Assembly (NCBI GenBank): GCA_910585435.1
Contig: CAJUEJ010000025.1
Location: 1 to 64,000 of the forward strand
DNA: 64,000 nt
Origin: an uncultured Hungatella sp.
Lineage (GTDB): Bacteria; Bacillota; Clostridia; Lachnospirales; Lachnospiraceae
Direction of reading: 5' to 3'
The position numbers and the translations under genes are program-made. This document shows, piece after piece, positions 51,592-60,084 of this stretch (position 1 is its first letter; each line of letters opens with the position of its first letter). Under the pieces are notes generated by a model, which worked only from the letters and a program-made list of their open reading frames with translations, was not told the DNA's origin and searched no databases.

Positions 51592-53286
51592 ATGGATGTT
51601 TTACAGTTTATCCAACAGCTGAATCAGGAGACAAAGATACTTTTGGTCCTTTCGATTATCTTGTTTTCCGGGTTCATTATGACAAGGCTTACCAACACGC
51701 TGAATATGCCTAAGGTAAGCGGATATATTCTGGCAGGGATTTTGATCGGGCCGTGCTGTCTGGATTTTATCCCTCATGATACCATACATTCCATGGGATT
51801 TATCAGTGATATTGCCCTTGCATTTATTGCTTTCGGAGTCGGCAAATTTTTCAAAAAAGAAGTGATCATGAAAACGGGAAAGAGGATTATCGTGATTACG
51901 TTCAGCGAGGCTTTGGTGGCAGGTATTCTGGTAACCCTTCTTTTGAAGGTTCTGTTTCGGCTGGACTGGGGATTTGCCCTGATTCTGGGAGCTATCGCCA
52001 CAGCTACGGCTCCGGCCAGCACAATGATGACAATCAATCAATACAAGGCCAAGGGGGAATTTGTCAATACCCTGCTTCAGATTGTGGCATTGGATGATGT
52101 TGTCTGCCTGCTGGCATTCAGTATTGTATCAGCCGTGATCAAAGGCTCTGCCTTAGGGACGCTCTCGGCTGCCGATATAGTGATCCCTATTGTGTACAAT
52201 TTTGTGTTTATCGCGGTGGGAGTATTTTGTGGCTATTTTTTAAGCAGGCTTTTGATTCCTGCCAGAAGCCGCGACAACAGGCTGATTCTTGCCATCGCTA
52301 TGCTTCTTGGAATTTCAGGGCTGTGCGCCATCGTGGATGTGTCGCCTCTTTTGTCGTGTATGGTATTCGGAGCTGTCTATATCAATCTGACCAGAGATAA
52401 GAAGCTGTTCCGGCAGATTAACAACTTTACGCCTCCGGTTATGTCCATCTTTTTTATTGTGTCAGGTATGAACCTGGATTTAACTGCGCTGACCACTGTG
52501 GGGGCAATCGGGGTAGCCTATTTTCTTATCAGAATCGCAGGAAAATATCTGGGTACATATGCAAGCTGCCAGCTTATGGGAACCAGCAGGGAGATCCGCA
52601 ATTATATGGGCCTTGCGCTGATTCCACAGGCGGGGGTTGCCATTGGCCTTGCCTTTTTAGGGCAGAGGATTCTTCCTTCTGAGACCGGAGATCTGATGCT
52701 GGCAATTATTTTATCATCCTCTGTGCTTTACGAGATGATCGGACCTATCAGCGCCAAGGCTGCGCTGTTTCTGTCAGGGAGCATTCCGGGGAAGAATCTG
52801 ATGGACATGATGGAGGTCCAGGAGGAGCCTAAGCCTCAGGAAGAGGAGACGGGAAAGTGTGCGGAAGGAGAAGAGTGGGCTTCTGAAAAAACCAGTGAAG
52901 ACAAAGGGGAAGAAAATACAGAGCAGCAGAAGGAACCGGCCGACAGGGAGATTTACGGAGAAAATGCTTCTGAGGAAGAGGCGGGAGAAGAGCTTTTGAG
53001 GGAACAGGATTTTGAAGAGAGGAATTCCCAGGGGGAAAGCTTCCTGAAAGAAGGTTCAGAGGAAGAAGCTTTTGAGGAAGAGATATCTGGGGAACATGAG
53101 GAGCCGGAGGAGTATGTGATGGGACTTCCGGAGCTTCATGAATACAATAAAGGTGTCGATGAACGGGACGATTATGATGTGGAGCGGGAGAATAAACCTG
53201 GGAAGAATCGACGGAAGAAGAAGAAAAAGAAATCTGCGCAAAAAGAGAAGGGAAAGCGTGAGCAGGAGCTGTCTGAGGAACCTTAG
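51592..53286 (+). CDS. Kef-type (CPA2) cation:proton antiporter with long acidic tail
   Basis: 564 residues. Residues 1-405 form the Na+/H+ exchanger domain with 12 or so helices: TNTLNMPKVSGYILAGILIG near residue 30, FIAFGVGKFFKKE, ATATAPASTMMTINQYKAKG, ALDDVVCLLAF. The last ~158 residues are not a TrkA-N domain. They are a Glu-rich low-complexity tail (EEEAFEEEISGEHEEPEEY) that ends in a basic cluster KNRRKKKKKK. Such a tail is unusual for this family and may sense ionic strength or bind the membrane; that is inference. Confidence 0.9.
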   Translation: MDVLQFIQQLNQETKILLVLSIILFSGFIMTRLTNTLNMPKVSGYILAGILIGPCCLDFIPHDTIHSMGFISDIALAFIAFGVGKFFKKEVIMKTGKRIIVITFSEALVAGILVTLLLKVLFRLDWGFALILGAIATATAPASTMMTINQYKAKGEFVNTLLQIVALDDVVCLLAFSIVSAVIKGSALGTLSAADIVIPIVYNFVFIAVGVFCGYFLSRLLIPARSRDNRLILAIAMLLGISGLCAIVDVSPLLSCMVFGAVYINLTRDKKLFRQINNFTPPVMSIFFIVSGMNLDLTALTTVGAIGVAYFLIRIAGKYLGTYASCQLMGTSREIRNYMGLALIPQAGVAIGLAFLGQRILPSETGDLMLAIILSSSVLYEMIGPISAKAALFLSGSIPGKNLMDMMEVQEEPKPQEEETGKCAEGEEWASEKTSEDKGEENTEQQKEPADREIYGENASEEEAGEELLREQDFEERNSQGESFLKEGSEEEAFEEEISGEHEEPEEYVMGLPELHEYNKGVDERDDYDVERENKPGKNRRKKKKKKSAQKEKGKREQELSEEP

Positions 53287-53345
53287 GGGGACTCAGGCAG
53301 TTTTGGATTTTATGGGATGTACCCGATGAAAAAATAAATTTTTTG

Positions 53346-53374
53346 TTGCAGGGACTGAGAGGATGTGATAGAAT
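53346..53374 (+). promoter_or_regulatory. Sigma-A promoter of the DNA-repair pair
   Basis: TTGCAG (53346-53351), 17 bases, TAGAAT (53369-53374). The expected start is about 53381, right at the SOS box. Confidence 0.65.
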
Positions 53375-53383
53375 ATAGAAAAA

Positions 53384-53395
53384 GAACATACGTTC
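53384..53395 (+). promoter_or_regulatory. SOS box (LexA/DinR operator)
   Basis: GAACATACGTTC fits the Firmicute LexA consensus core GAACRNRYGTTY at all positions and is a near-perfect palindrome, flanked by A and T (AGAAC...GTTCT). It lies 10 bases after the -10 box, so LexA bound here would block transcription. I saw no other full match in the window. Confidence 0.75.
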
Positions 53396-53414
53396 TGTTT
53401 TTTCGGAGGCTTAT

Positions 53415-54761
53415 ATGTTGATTCAGGAAGGGATGGGAGTGCAGGAGAAGCTGGCGCTTTTGGCGGATGCGGCCAAGTATGATGTGGCCTGCACTTCTAG
53501 CGGGGTAGACAGGAAGAATAAGCCGGGCACCCTGGGAAATGCAGTTTCTGCCGGCCTCTGCCACAGCTTTGCGGCAGACGGAAGGTGTATTTCCCTTTTG
53601 AAGATTCTGTTTACCAATCAGTGCATCTATGATTGCAGATATTGTGTGAACAGACGATCCAATGATACCAGGAGGACTGCATTTACACCGGATGAGGTGT
53701 GCAGGCTTACCATAGAGTTTTACAGGCGCAATTATATTGAGGGGCTGTTTTTAAGCTCCGGGATCCTTCACAGCCCGGATTATACCATGGATCTGCTGTA
53801 TCAGACCTTGTGGAAGCTGCGGAATGAGTATCGTTTTAACGGGTATATTCATATTAAGGCCATTCCGGGGGCGGATCCGGCTTTGGTGGAGAGAGTGGGG
53901 CTTTTGGCGGATCGTATGAGTGTGAATCTGGAGCTTCCGACTTCGGAAGGGCTGAAGCGTCTGGCACCAGCTAAGACCAGGGAAAAGATTCTGAGGCCCA
54001 TGCGCCAGATACAAAGGGGGATCCAGGCCCAGAGACAGGAGATTATTCCTTACAGGGGCGGGAGAAGGTTTGTTCCGGCAGGACAGAGTACACAGATGAT
54101 TGTGGGAGCCACACCGGAGAATGATTATCAGATGATTTCTGTTGCGGAGGCTTTATACCGGAATTATGATTTAAAGAGGGTCTTTTATTCGGCTTTTGTC
54201 CGGGTGAACGATGACAGCCTTCTGCCTGCATTGCCAGGGGGGCCGCCTCTTCTGAGAGAGCATCGGCTGTATCAGGCAGACTGGCTGATGCGGTTTTACG
54301 GATTTGAGGCGGGGGAGCTTCTCTCCAGCAAGCAGCCTAACTTTAATGTGTTTTTGGATCCTAAGTGTGACTGGGCCCTGCGGCACCTGGAGCAGTTTCC
54401 GGTGGAGATTAACAAGGCAAGCTACGGTATGCTTTTGCGGGTGCCGGGAGTCGGTGTAAAGTCAGCGAAAAGAATTGCGGCTGCCAGGCGCAGCGCGGTC
54501 CTTGATTTTCCGGATCTGAAGAGAATCGGTGTGGTTTTAAAGAGGGCGGTTTATTTTATTACCTGTAACGGACGGATGATGTATCCTCTGAAGATAGATC
54601 AGGATTTTATCACCAGCCAGCTTCTGGGAGATGAGAGGCGGAATGCCTGGGATATCAGCCAAAGGGATGCCTACCGGCAGATGTCCATGTTTGACGATGG
54701 ATTCATGCAGGTGCAACCGGATCCGGAGGAGAAGGCAGGTGTGCTGGCAGGGCAGCTGTGA
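53415..54761 (+). CDS. Putative DNA modification/repair radical SAM protein (TIGR03916)
   Basis: 448 residues. The radical-SAM cysteines are C70-x3-C74-x2-C77 (CIYDCRYC), preceded by KFDVACTSSG-like KYDVACTSSG and CHSFAADGRCISLLK, which mark this family. A helix-hairpin-helix DNA-binding motif LRVPGVGVKSAKRIAAAR is near residue 340. The family always occurs with TIGR03915, as here. Its reaction on DNA is unknown; spore photoproduct lyase is a distant relative. Controlled by an SOS box at 53384. Confidence 0.92.
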   Translation: MLIQEGMGVQEKLALLADAAKYDVACTSSGVDRKNKPGTLGNAVSAGLCHSFAADGRCISLLKILFTNQCIYDCRYCVNRRSNDTRRTAFTPDEVCRLTIEFYRRNYIEGLFLSSGILHSPDYTMDLLYQTLWKLRNEYRFNGYIHIKAIPGADPALVERVGLLADRMSVNLELPTSEGLKRLAPAKTREKILRPMRQIQRGIQAQRQEIIPYRGGRRFVPAGQSTQMIVGATPENDYQMISVAEALYRNYDLKRVFYSAFVRVNDDSLLPALPGGPPLLREHRLYQADWLMRFYGFEAGELLSSKQPNFNVFLDPKCDWALRHLEQFPVEINKASYGMLLRVPGVGVKSAKRIAAARRSAVLDFPDLKRIGVVLKRAVYFITCNGRMMYPLKIDQDFITSQLLGDERRNAWDISQRDAYRQMSMFDDGFMQVQPDPEEKAGVLAGQL

Positions 54762-54765
54762 GACA

Positions 54766-54928
54766 ATGTACTCTTGGAGTCTCTCTGTGCCTGATTTTGT
54801 GAGATGATTTTTTGTCAGATGTGCATACATTTATGAGGCGTACGTGGAACATACGTTGATTAATCCCCGATGCATAGGACGGAAAATCAGCCTCAAAGGC
54901 AGGTGCAGGAGAGATTCCGAGAGTACAT
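54766..54928. mobile_element. 163-bp palindromic MITE-like element, copy 2
   Basis: Same length and ends as copy 1 at 36073 (ATGTACTCTTGGA / TCCGAGAGTACAT, one mismatch), about nine substitutions in total, and the same nested pairing. Flanking tetranucleotides are GACA and TACA, perhaps a decayed target duplication. It starts 5 bases after the stop of the radical-SAM gene and separates it from its partner gene, which would otherwise be about 32-36 bases away. Confidence 0.85.
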
Positions 54929-54959
54929 TACATGACAGACGAAAGGCGGAAGATGGAGG

Positions 54960-55715
54960 ATGACGGTCTTTACGTGTACGGATACATTTGAAGGGATTCT
55001 GTGCGGGGTATATGACGCCTGGATGAGCCGTCTGGGCCATAGGAATGTGTCTCTGGAATTAAGCGGGATGGGGAATGTACAGATGTTTACAGAATACCGT
55101 CAGGTACAGGAGACGGCAGAGAAAGCAGAGAAGGTGATTCATTCTGTTCAGGAGAAGGCAGGGCAGCAGGTATATGAACAGATTTTTCGGGCATCCTTGA
55201 GTCATGAGGAGCAGAAGGCGGATCGGATTTACCGGTTTTTGATTTATGCCCTTCATTATGGAAGCGTTATCCTGGAACAGATTCAGATTCCGGCCGTATA
55301 TGAGATTTTCCAGATGAACCGGAATGTTGGCAATGAGGCCCATCTTCTCATTGAGTTTATCCGTTTTTCTCAGACAAAGGACGGGGTACTGTTTGGCGTT
55401 GTAGGACCTAAAAATGATGTGACCATTCTTATGGCTCCTCATTTTGCAGACAGGCTCTGTGGAGAAAACTGGATTATATATGATGAGAAGAGGAAGAAAG
55501 CAGTGGTACACAGGGCAGGCGGGGCCTGGATGGTGGTGGAGATAGAGGAAGAGGGATGGAAGGAACGGATGGAAATGTCCGGGGATCAGCAGGAATTTGA
55601 GAGCCTGTGGAAGACGTTCCATACCCATATTGCCATTGAGGAGAGAACGAATCCGGTATGCCAGAGAGGCCACCTTCCTCTCAGGTTCCGGCCCTATATG
55701 ACGGAATTTCAGTGA
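54960..55715 (+). CDS. TIGR03915 family putative DNA repair protein (DUF4130)
   Basis: 251 residues. Begins MTVFTCTDTFEGILCGVYDA, the typical start of the family. EQKADRIYRFLIYALHYG, HLLIEFIRFSQTKDGVLFG and the late ADRLCGENWIIYDEKRKKAV belong to the DUF4130 domain, which resembles uracil-DNA-glycosylase-associated folds. It works with the upstream radical-SAM protein. GGCGGAAG lies 8 bases before the ATG. The MITE copy between the genes may reduce or alter its expression. Confidence 0.9.
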   Translation: MTVFTCTDTFEGILCGVYDAWMSRLGHRNVSLELSGMGNVQMFTEYRQVQETAEKAEKVIHSVQEKAGQQVYEQIFRASLSHEEQKADRIYRFLIYALHYGSVILEQIQIPAVYEIFQMNRNVGNEAHLLIEFIRFSQTKDGVLFGVVGPKNDVTILMAPHFADRLCGENWIIYDEKRKKAVVHRAGGAWMVVEIEEEGWKERMEMSGDQQEFESLWKTFHTHIAIEERTNPVCQRGHLPLRFRPYMTEFQ

Positions 55716-55807
55716 CGGCCAGGGGGCAGGTATGGGGCAAAAAAGGCCGGGATACTGGTCTGCATGTTGCAGACAGGGAAAGATTGGATTGCAGAAGAAT
55801 GGAGAAG

Positions 55808-56746
55808 ATGATGGAGAGAGAAGAATTTTATTTTTTATCCAGTGACAGGCAGACACAGGTTCACGGATATTGCTGGAAACCAGAGGGAAAGGCTGTAGCA
55901 GCCCTGCAGCTTTCACACGGTATGATGGAGCACATCGGACGCTATGAGCGCTTTGCGGCCTGGATGGCAGAGAGAGGAGTTGTGGTCATCGGCCACGATC
56001 ATCTGGGCCATGGAAAGACTGGAAGACGGGAGGATTTAAGCTTTTTCGCTGAGAAGAAGGGAGGGGTGTGCCTGGTTCAGGATCTGTTTTCGGTAACACG
56101 GATTATGGAAGAAAAGTATCCGGATATCCCACATATCCTGCTGGGACACAGCATGGGCTCTTTTATTGCCAGAAGATACCTGACGGTTCACGGGGAGCAT
56201 CTGGACGGGCTGATTTTGATGGGAACGGGAGGGCAGCCTCTGTGGATGGCCTGTGCAGGGAAGCTGGCGGCAATGCTTGTGGGCGCAGTCAAGGGCAGGC
56301 GCCACCAAAGCTTTTTGATGGAGGAGATGGTTCTCGGTTCTTACAACCGCAGATTCCGTCCCAACCGTACAACCAATGACTGGCTGTCTACGGATGAGAA
56401 GCAGGTAGATAAGTTCCTGTCTGATCCCTATTGCAATATTCCGTTTTCCTGTCAGGCCTATGTAGACTTTTTTAATATACTGATTGATTTAGGGCTTCAC
56501 AGGCAGTTTTGCCTTATACCCAGAAGCCTGCCTGTTCTTTTTGTTTCGGGGAATCAGGATCCGGTGGGAGGCTTTGGGAAGGGAGTGGCCAGAGTTTATA
56601 AGGAATTTCTTCATATGGGGATGAAGAGGGTTTTTATAAAGCTGTATCCCAGGGACAGGCATGAAGTGTTGAATGAGCGGAATTGGGAAGAGGTTTATAA
56701 GGATTTGTGGAGGTGGATGGAGAAGGAAGTTATTTCTGAGGGATGA
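55808..56746 (+). CDS. Alpha/beta hydrolase, monoacylglycerol-lipase-like
   Basis: About 312 residues. LQLSHGMMEHIGRYERFAAW is the HG oxyanion region typical of monoglyceride lipases; nucleophile S115 is in LLGHSMGSFIARRYL; Asp in SGNQDPVGGFG and His in RDRHEVLNE complete the triad. Cytoplasmic by sequence. The start may be ATG 55799, 55808 or 55811; GGAG at 55801 favours the later ones. Confidence 0.9.
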   Translation: MMEREEFYFLSSDRQTQVHGYCWKPEGKAVAALQLSHGMMEHIGRYERFAAWMAERGVVVIGHDHLGHGKTGRREDLSFFAEKKGGVCLVQDLFSVTRIMEEKYPDIPHILLGHSMGSFIARRYLTVHGEHLDGLILMGTGGQPLWMACAGKLAAMLVGAVKGRRHQSFLMEEMVLGSYNRRFRPNRTTNDWLSTDEKQVDKFLSDPYCNIPFSCQAYVDFFNILIDLGLHRQFCLIPRSLPVLFVSGNQDPVGGFGKGVARVYKEFLHMGMKRVFIKLYPRDRHEVLNERNWEEVYKDLWRWMEKEVISEG

Positions 56747-56785
56747 TTTGAAGGTGGCGGGGGGATGCTTTTGCCAGGGGAGAAA

Positions 56786-56828
56786 GGGGGGCCTGAGGGG
56801 CTTGCCCCCCTGTTGCCCCCCTGTTTTT
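56786..56828 (+). terminator. G/C-run terminator after the hydrolase gene
   Basis: GGGGGG (56786-56791) can pair with CCCCCC at 56805-56810 or at 56816-56821, followed by TGTTTTT. The two C-runs give alternative foldings. Confidence 0.7.
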
Positions 56829-56838
56829 GAAATTTCCC

Positions 56839-56867
56839 TTGCCATTTTCTGGAAATTCGGTTATAGT
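56839..56867 (+). promoter_or_regulatory. Sigma-A promoter of the comM-dprA-topA operon
   Basis: TTGCCA (56839-56844), 17 bases, TATAGT (56862-56867), identical hexamers to 4770-4798. The leader to comM is about 220 bases (56875-57095); I see no named element in it. Confidence 0.7.
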
Positions 56868-57095
56868 ATCTTTATTATCTTAGAGTTCAGTCACAGTATT
56901 TCTTGTAATTGTTCTGCTATCTGCATCGGTTTCGGATGTATTTTATCACCAGGAATTTATATGTTGAAAGATCAGTGTCCTTATGGGCTCTCTGCGCTAT
57001 TTTTGCCGGATGTGCGCCGGATAGGCCGGATAGAAATAGAGCTGTGGGAACGGCGTGTTAGAGGGAGTAGGGGATTCACTTCAAAGGAGGAAAAA

Positions 57096-58649
57096 TTGTT
57101 TTATAAAGTTTGCAGTATCGGCCTTTTCGGAATGGAAGGCAGCTTGATTCATGTGGAAGCGGATGCCAGTGATGGCCTTCCCTCTTTTATTATGGTGGGA
57201 GCTTTGGCGCCGGAGGTGAGGGAGGCTCAGGACAGGGTGCGGACAGCTCTTAAAAATTCGAGATTCCGGTTTCCGCCTAAAAAGGTAACTATAAATCTGT
57301 CACCTGCGGATATACGCAAAAGCGGTACAGGATTCGATCTGGCAATCGCTGTGGGAGTATTGGGGGCCAACCAGATGCTGGGGTGTGAATTTCAGGCTCT
57401 GGAAACCTCTGTGTTTTTGGGGGAGCTGGGGCTGGACGGCCGGATAAAAGGGGTGCGGGGGGTTTTGCCTATGGTGATGAAAGCCAAAGAACAGGGCAAG
57501 GCAATCTGCTATCTGCCGTGGGAGAACAGGAGGGAGGGGCGGATGATTCCTGGGATCCGCATTATAGGAATCAGGCATATTAAGGACCTGGTGGAAATAA
57601 TTAAGAACAGGGACTATCTTAAGGAGGAAACAGACGAGGAGCAGGAAGGGGAAGAAGAGGCTTCTGTGTCAGAGGCATACGGGGTGGATTATGAGCAGGT
57701 TCAGGGGCAGTTTTTGATGAAACGTGCCACGGAAGTTGCGGTGGCAGGGCGCCATAATCTTTTGTACATCGGCCCGGCAGGAACCGGGAAGACCATGATT
57801 GCGGAGCGGATCCCTACGATCATGCCGTCCTGTACGCGGCAGGAGCAGCTGGAGATTTCTAAAATATACAGTGTCTGCGGTTTACTGCCAGGGGAGCAGC
57901 CTCTTATGAGGAAACGCCCCTTTTGCCACCCGCATCACTCGGTTACGCCGCAGGCATTGACAGGGGGCGGGAAGAATCCTGTCCCGGGAGAGATGTCCCT
58001 GGCATCCAAGGGGATCTTATTTCTGGATGAACTTCCGGAGTTTTCCAGACAGGCAATCGAGGTGATGAGGCAGCCTCTGGAAAATCACAGGGTCATACTG
58101 TCCAGAGTTCATGGAAGGTACGAGTTCCCGGCGGATTTTATGCTGGTGGCTGCCATGAATCCCTGTCCCTGCGGCTACTATCCAGACAGGAACCGGTGTA
58201 ACTGCAGCGAGGAACAGGTGCAGAAGTATTTAAAGAAAGTGTCGAAACCTATTTTGGATCGGATCGATATCTGTGTGGAAGCAGCGCCGGTGGCTTTCGA
58301 GGAGCTTGGAGGGAAGGCAAAGCAGGAGCCGTCTGCAAGGATACGGGAGAGAGTGGAAAGGGCAAGGGAAATCCAGAGGAAACGGTTCAGAGGAGGTCCT
58401 GTTCAGTTTAACAGTGAGATGAGGGCGGATATGCTGGAAGCGTTCTGCAGGCTGACACAGGAGGATCAACATTTTTTTAAGAGAATATATGAGGAGAAAG
58501 GGTTCAGTGCCAGAGCTTATGGGAAAATACTGAAGGTTGCCAGAACGGTTGCGGATCTGGATGAATCGGAACATATTATGCATAAACATCTGTGCGAGGC
58601 CATAGGATATCGAAGCCTGGAGGAAAAATATTGGAACAGAAGAAGATAG
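57096..58649 (+). CDS. comM: YifB/ComM family Mg-chelatase-like AAA+ ATPase
   Basis: 517 residues. N-terminal Lon-like fold (YKVCSIGLFGMEGSLIHVEA, PKKVTINLSPADIRKSGTGF), AAA+ core with Walker A GPAGTGKTM near residue 228, Walker B ILFLDELPEF, MNPCPCGYYPD (Zn-type cysteines CPCGYY and CNCSE), and C-terminal LSARAYGKILKVARTIADL-like helices. ComM is a helicase that moves DNA branches during natural transformation. The start is TTG 57096: AAAGGAGG lies 5 bases upstream and the length then matches the family; the frame is open 141 codons further back. dprA overlaps its end. Confidence 0.93.
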   Translation: MFYKVCSIGLFGMEGSLIHVEADASDGLPSFIMVGALAPEVREAQDRVRTALKNSRFRFPPKKVTINLSPADIRKSGTGFDLAIAVGVLGANQMLGCEFQALETSVFLGELGLDGRIKGVRGVLPMVMKAKEQGKAICYLPWENRREGRMIPGIRIIGIRHIKDLVEIIKNRDYLKEETDEEQEGEEEASVSEAYGVDYEQVQGQFLMKRATEVAVAGRHNLLYIGPAGTGKTMIAERIPTIMPSCTRQEQLEISKIYSVCGLLPGEQPLMRKRPFCHPHHSVTPQALTGGGKNPVPGEMSLASKGILFLDELPEFSRQAIEVMRQPLENHRVILSRVHGRYEFPADFMLVAAMNPCPCGYYPDRNRCNCSEEQVQKYLKKVSKPILDRIDICVEAAPVAFEELGGKAKQEPSARIRERVERAREIQRKRFRGGPVQFNSEMRADMLEAFCRLTQEDQHFFKRIYEEKGFSARAYGKILKVARTVADLDESEHIMHKHLCEAIGYRSLEEKYWNRRR

Positions 58650-59740
58650 AGAAAGAAAAGGAATACTTATACTGGCTGTGCCAGATACCGGGGATTGGCG
58701 CGGTGTCTATGGCCCGGATGTGGGAGCTGTTGGGATCCTTCGAACGTATCTATAATATAGAAGGAACCCGTCTTGTGGACATGGGAATCCTGCCTCGAAA
58801 AGCAGGAGGAGCTTTTGACAGATGGAAGGGAAAACTGGGGGAGGAGAGAAAAAGGTATGGGGAGCTTAAAGAGAGGGGGATCCGTTTTGTATCGGTGATG
58901 GATGGGGAGTATCCCAGGCGGCTGCGATCTATCTATGATTTTCCCATGGCGCTCTATGTGAAGGGGAGGCTGCCGGAGGATACGGTTCCGTCGGCAGCGA
59001 TTATAGGAGCAAGAAACTGCACCAGCTACGGAAGGCAGGTGGCCCGGATGCTGGGAAAACGCCTTGGGGAGGCGGGCATTCAGATTATCAGCGGCATGGC
59101 TCTGGGAATCGACGGAGCCGGCCATCAGGGAGCTCTGGACGGAAAGGGAAGTACCTTCGCCGTGCTGGGAAGCGGTGTGGATGTCTGCTATCCCAGGAGC
59201 CACTGGCCGTTATACTGCCAGATTCCGGAAAAAGGCGGGATATTGTCTGAATTTCCTGTGGGGGAGCAGGCCCTGCCCCAGCATTTCCCTATGAGAAACC
59301 GGATTATCAGCGGATTGGCGGATGCCATTGTGGTAGTGGAGGCCAGGGAGAGAAGCGGATCCTTGATCACGGCGGATCTGGGGCTGGAGCAGGGGAAAGA
59401 GATTTTTGCAGTCCCCGGAATGATAACCGGCCCTTTAAGCCTGGGGTGCAATCAGCTGATACGCCAGGGCGCATCTGTCGTGACGGCAGCAGAAGATATA
59501 CTGGAATTCTTCCGGTTAAATGAAAAGCAAAATCTAAAACTTGGGGAAAATAATGAGAATGGGCTTGTCAAGAAAGAAAAAATGTTGTATAGTTGCCTAG
59601 ATTTCCAACCCAAATATTTTGATCAGGTTGTGGTGGAAAGCGGTCTGCCTGTAGAAGAGGTGATGTGCCTTCTGACAGAACTGGAGTGGAAGGGGCTTAT
59701 TCTGCAGCCGGACAGTCATTACTATGTAAAAAAAATGTAA
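58631..59740 (+). CDS. dprA: DNA-processing protein DprA
   Basis: 369 residues. DprA protects incoming single strands and loads RecA. N-terminal SAM-like helices (YLYWLCQIPGIGAVSMARMW), Rossmann core AIIGARNCTSYGRQVARML, IISGMALGIDGAGHQGAL, VLGSGVDVCYPRSHWPLY and FPMRNRIISGLADAIVVVEA, and a C-terminal winged-helix (DMYS-type DQVVVESGLPVEEVMCLL). TTG 58631 is taken as start because GGAGG lies 8 bases upstream; it overlaps comM by 19 bases. Adjacent comM and dprA point to DNA-uptake or recombination capacity. Confidence 0.93.
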   Translation: MEQKKIEKEKEYLYWLCQIPGIGAVSMARMWELLGSFERIYNIEGTRLVDMGILPRKAGGAFDRWKGKLGEERKRYGELKERGIRFVSVMDGEYPRRLRSIYDFPMALYVKGRLPEDTVPSAAIIGARNCTSYGRQVARMLGKRLGEAGIQIISGMALGIDGAGHQGALDGKGSTFAVLGSGVDVCYPRSHWPLYCQIPEKGGILSEFPVGEQALPQHFPMRNRIISGLADAIVVVEARERSGSLITADLGLEQGKEIFAVPGMITGPLSLGCNQLIRQGASVVTAAEDILEFFRLNEKQNLKLGENNENGLVKKEKMLYSCLDFQPKYFDQVVVESGLPVEEVMCLLTELEWKGLILQPDSHYYVKKM

Positions 59741-59748
59741 AGCACAGC

Positions 59749-60071
59749 AAACCTGCGTGCGCCCGGCAGCGATATACCACCGCACAAGAAAGCCTGGCGG
59801 GCGCACTGGGCATACCTGAATTTATGCCGCCTAAGCGGCGGCGGGCTTTTAAAGTAAACCTGCGTGCGCCCGGCAGCGGACATATCACCGCACAAGAAAG
59901 TCTGGCGTGCGCACTGGGCATACCTGAATTTATGCCGCTGAACCGGCGGCGGATTTTTAAAGTAAACCTGCGTGCGCCCGGCAGCGATATACCACCGCAC
60001 AAGAAAGTCTGGCGTGCGCACTGGGCATACCTGAATTTATGCCGCCGAACCGGCGGCGGATTTTTAAAGTA
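59749..60071 (+). repeat. Three tandem 107-108-bp repeats with terminator-like hairpins before topA
   Basis: Units begin AAACCTGCGTGCGCCCGGCA at 59749, 59856 and 59964 and are about 95% alike. Each unit ends with a GC hairpin plus T-run, in unit 3 GCCGCCG (60041-60047) with CGGCGGC (60051-60057), then GGATTTTT, only 20 bases before the topA start. Unit 1 has GCCGC/GCGGC then GGGCTTTT. One frame stays open through the array from 59665, but it has no ribosome site and I consider it non-coding. Confidence 0.9.
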
Positions 60072-60084
60072 AAGAGGTGTCGAT

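Noticed and set aside
56673..57095. N-terminal extension of comM by 141 codons
   Set aside because: It would run through a promoter and terminator; the TTG at 57096 with AAAGGAGG gives the normal family length.
59665..60072. 135-codon open frame across the tandem array
   Set aside because: It begins inside dprA, has no ribosome site, and stays open only because the repeat length is near a multiple of three; no protein-like composition.
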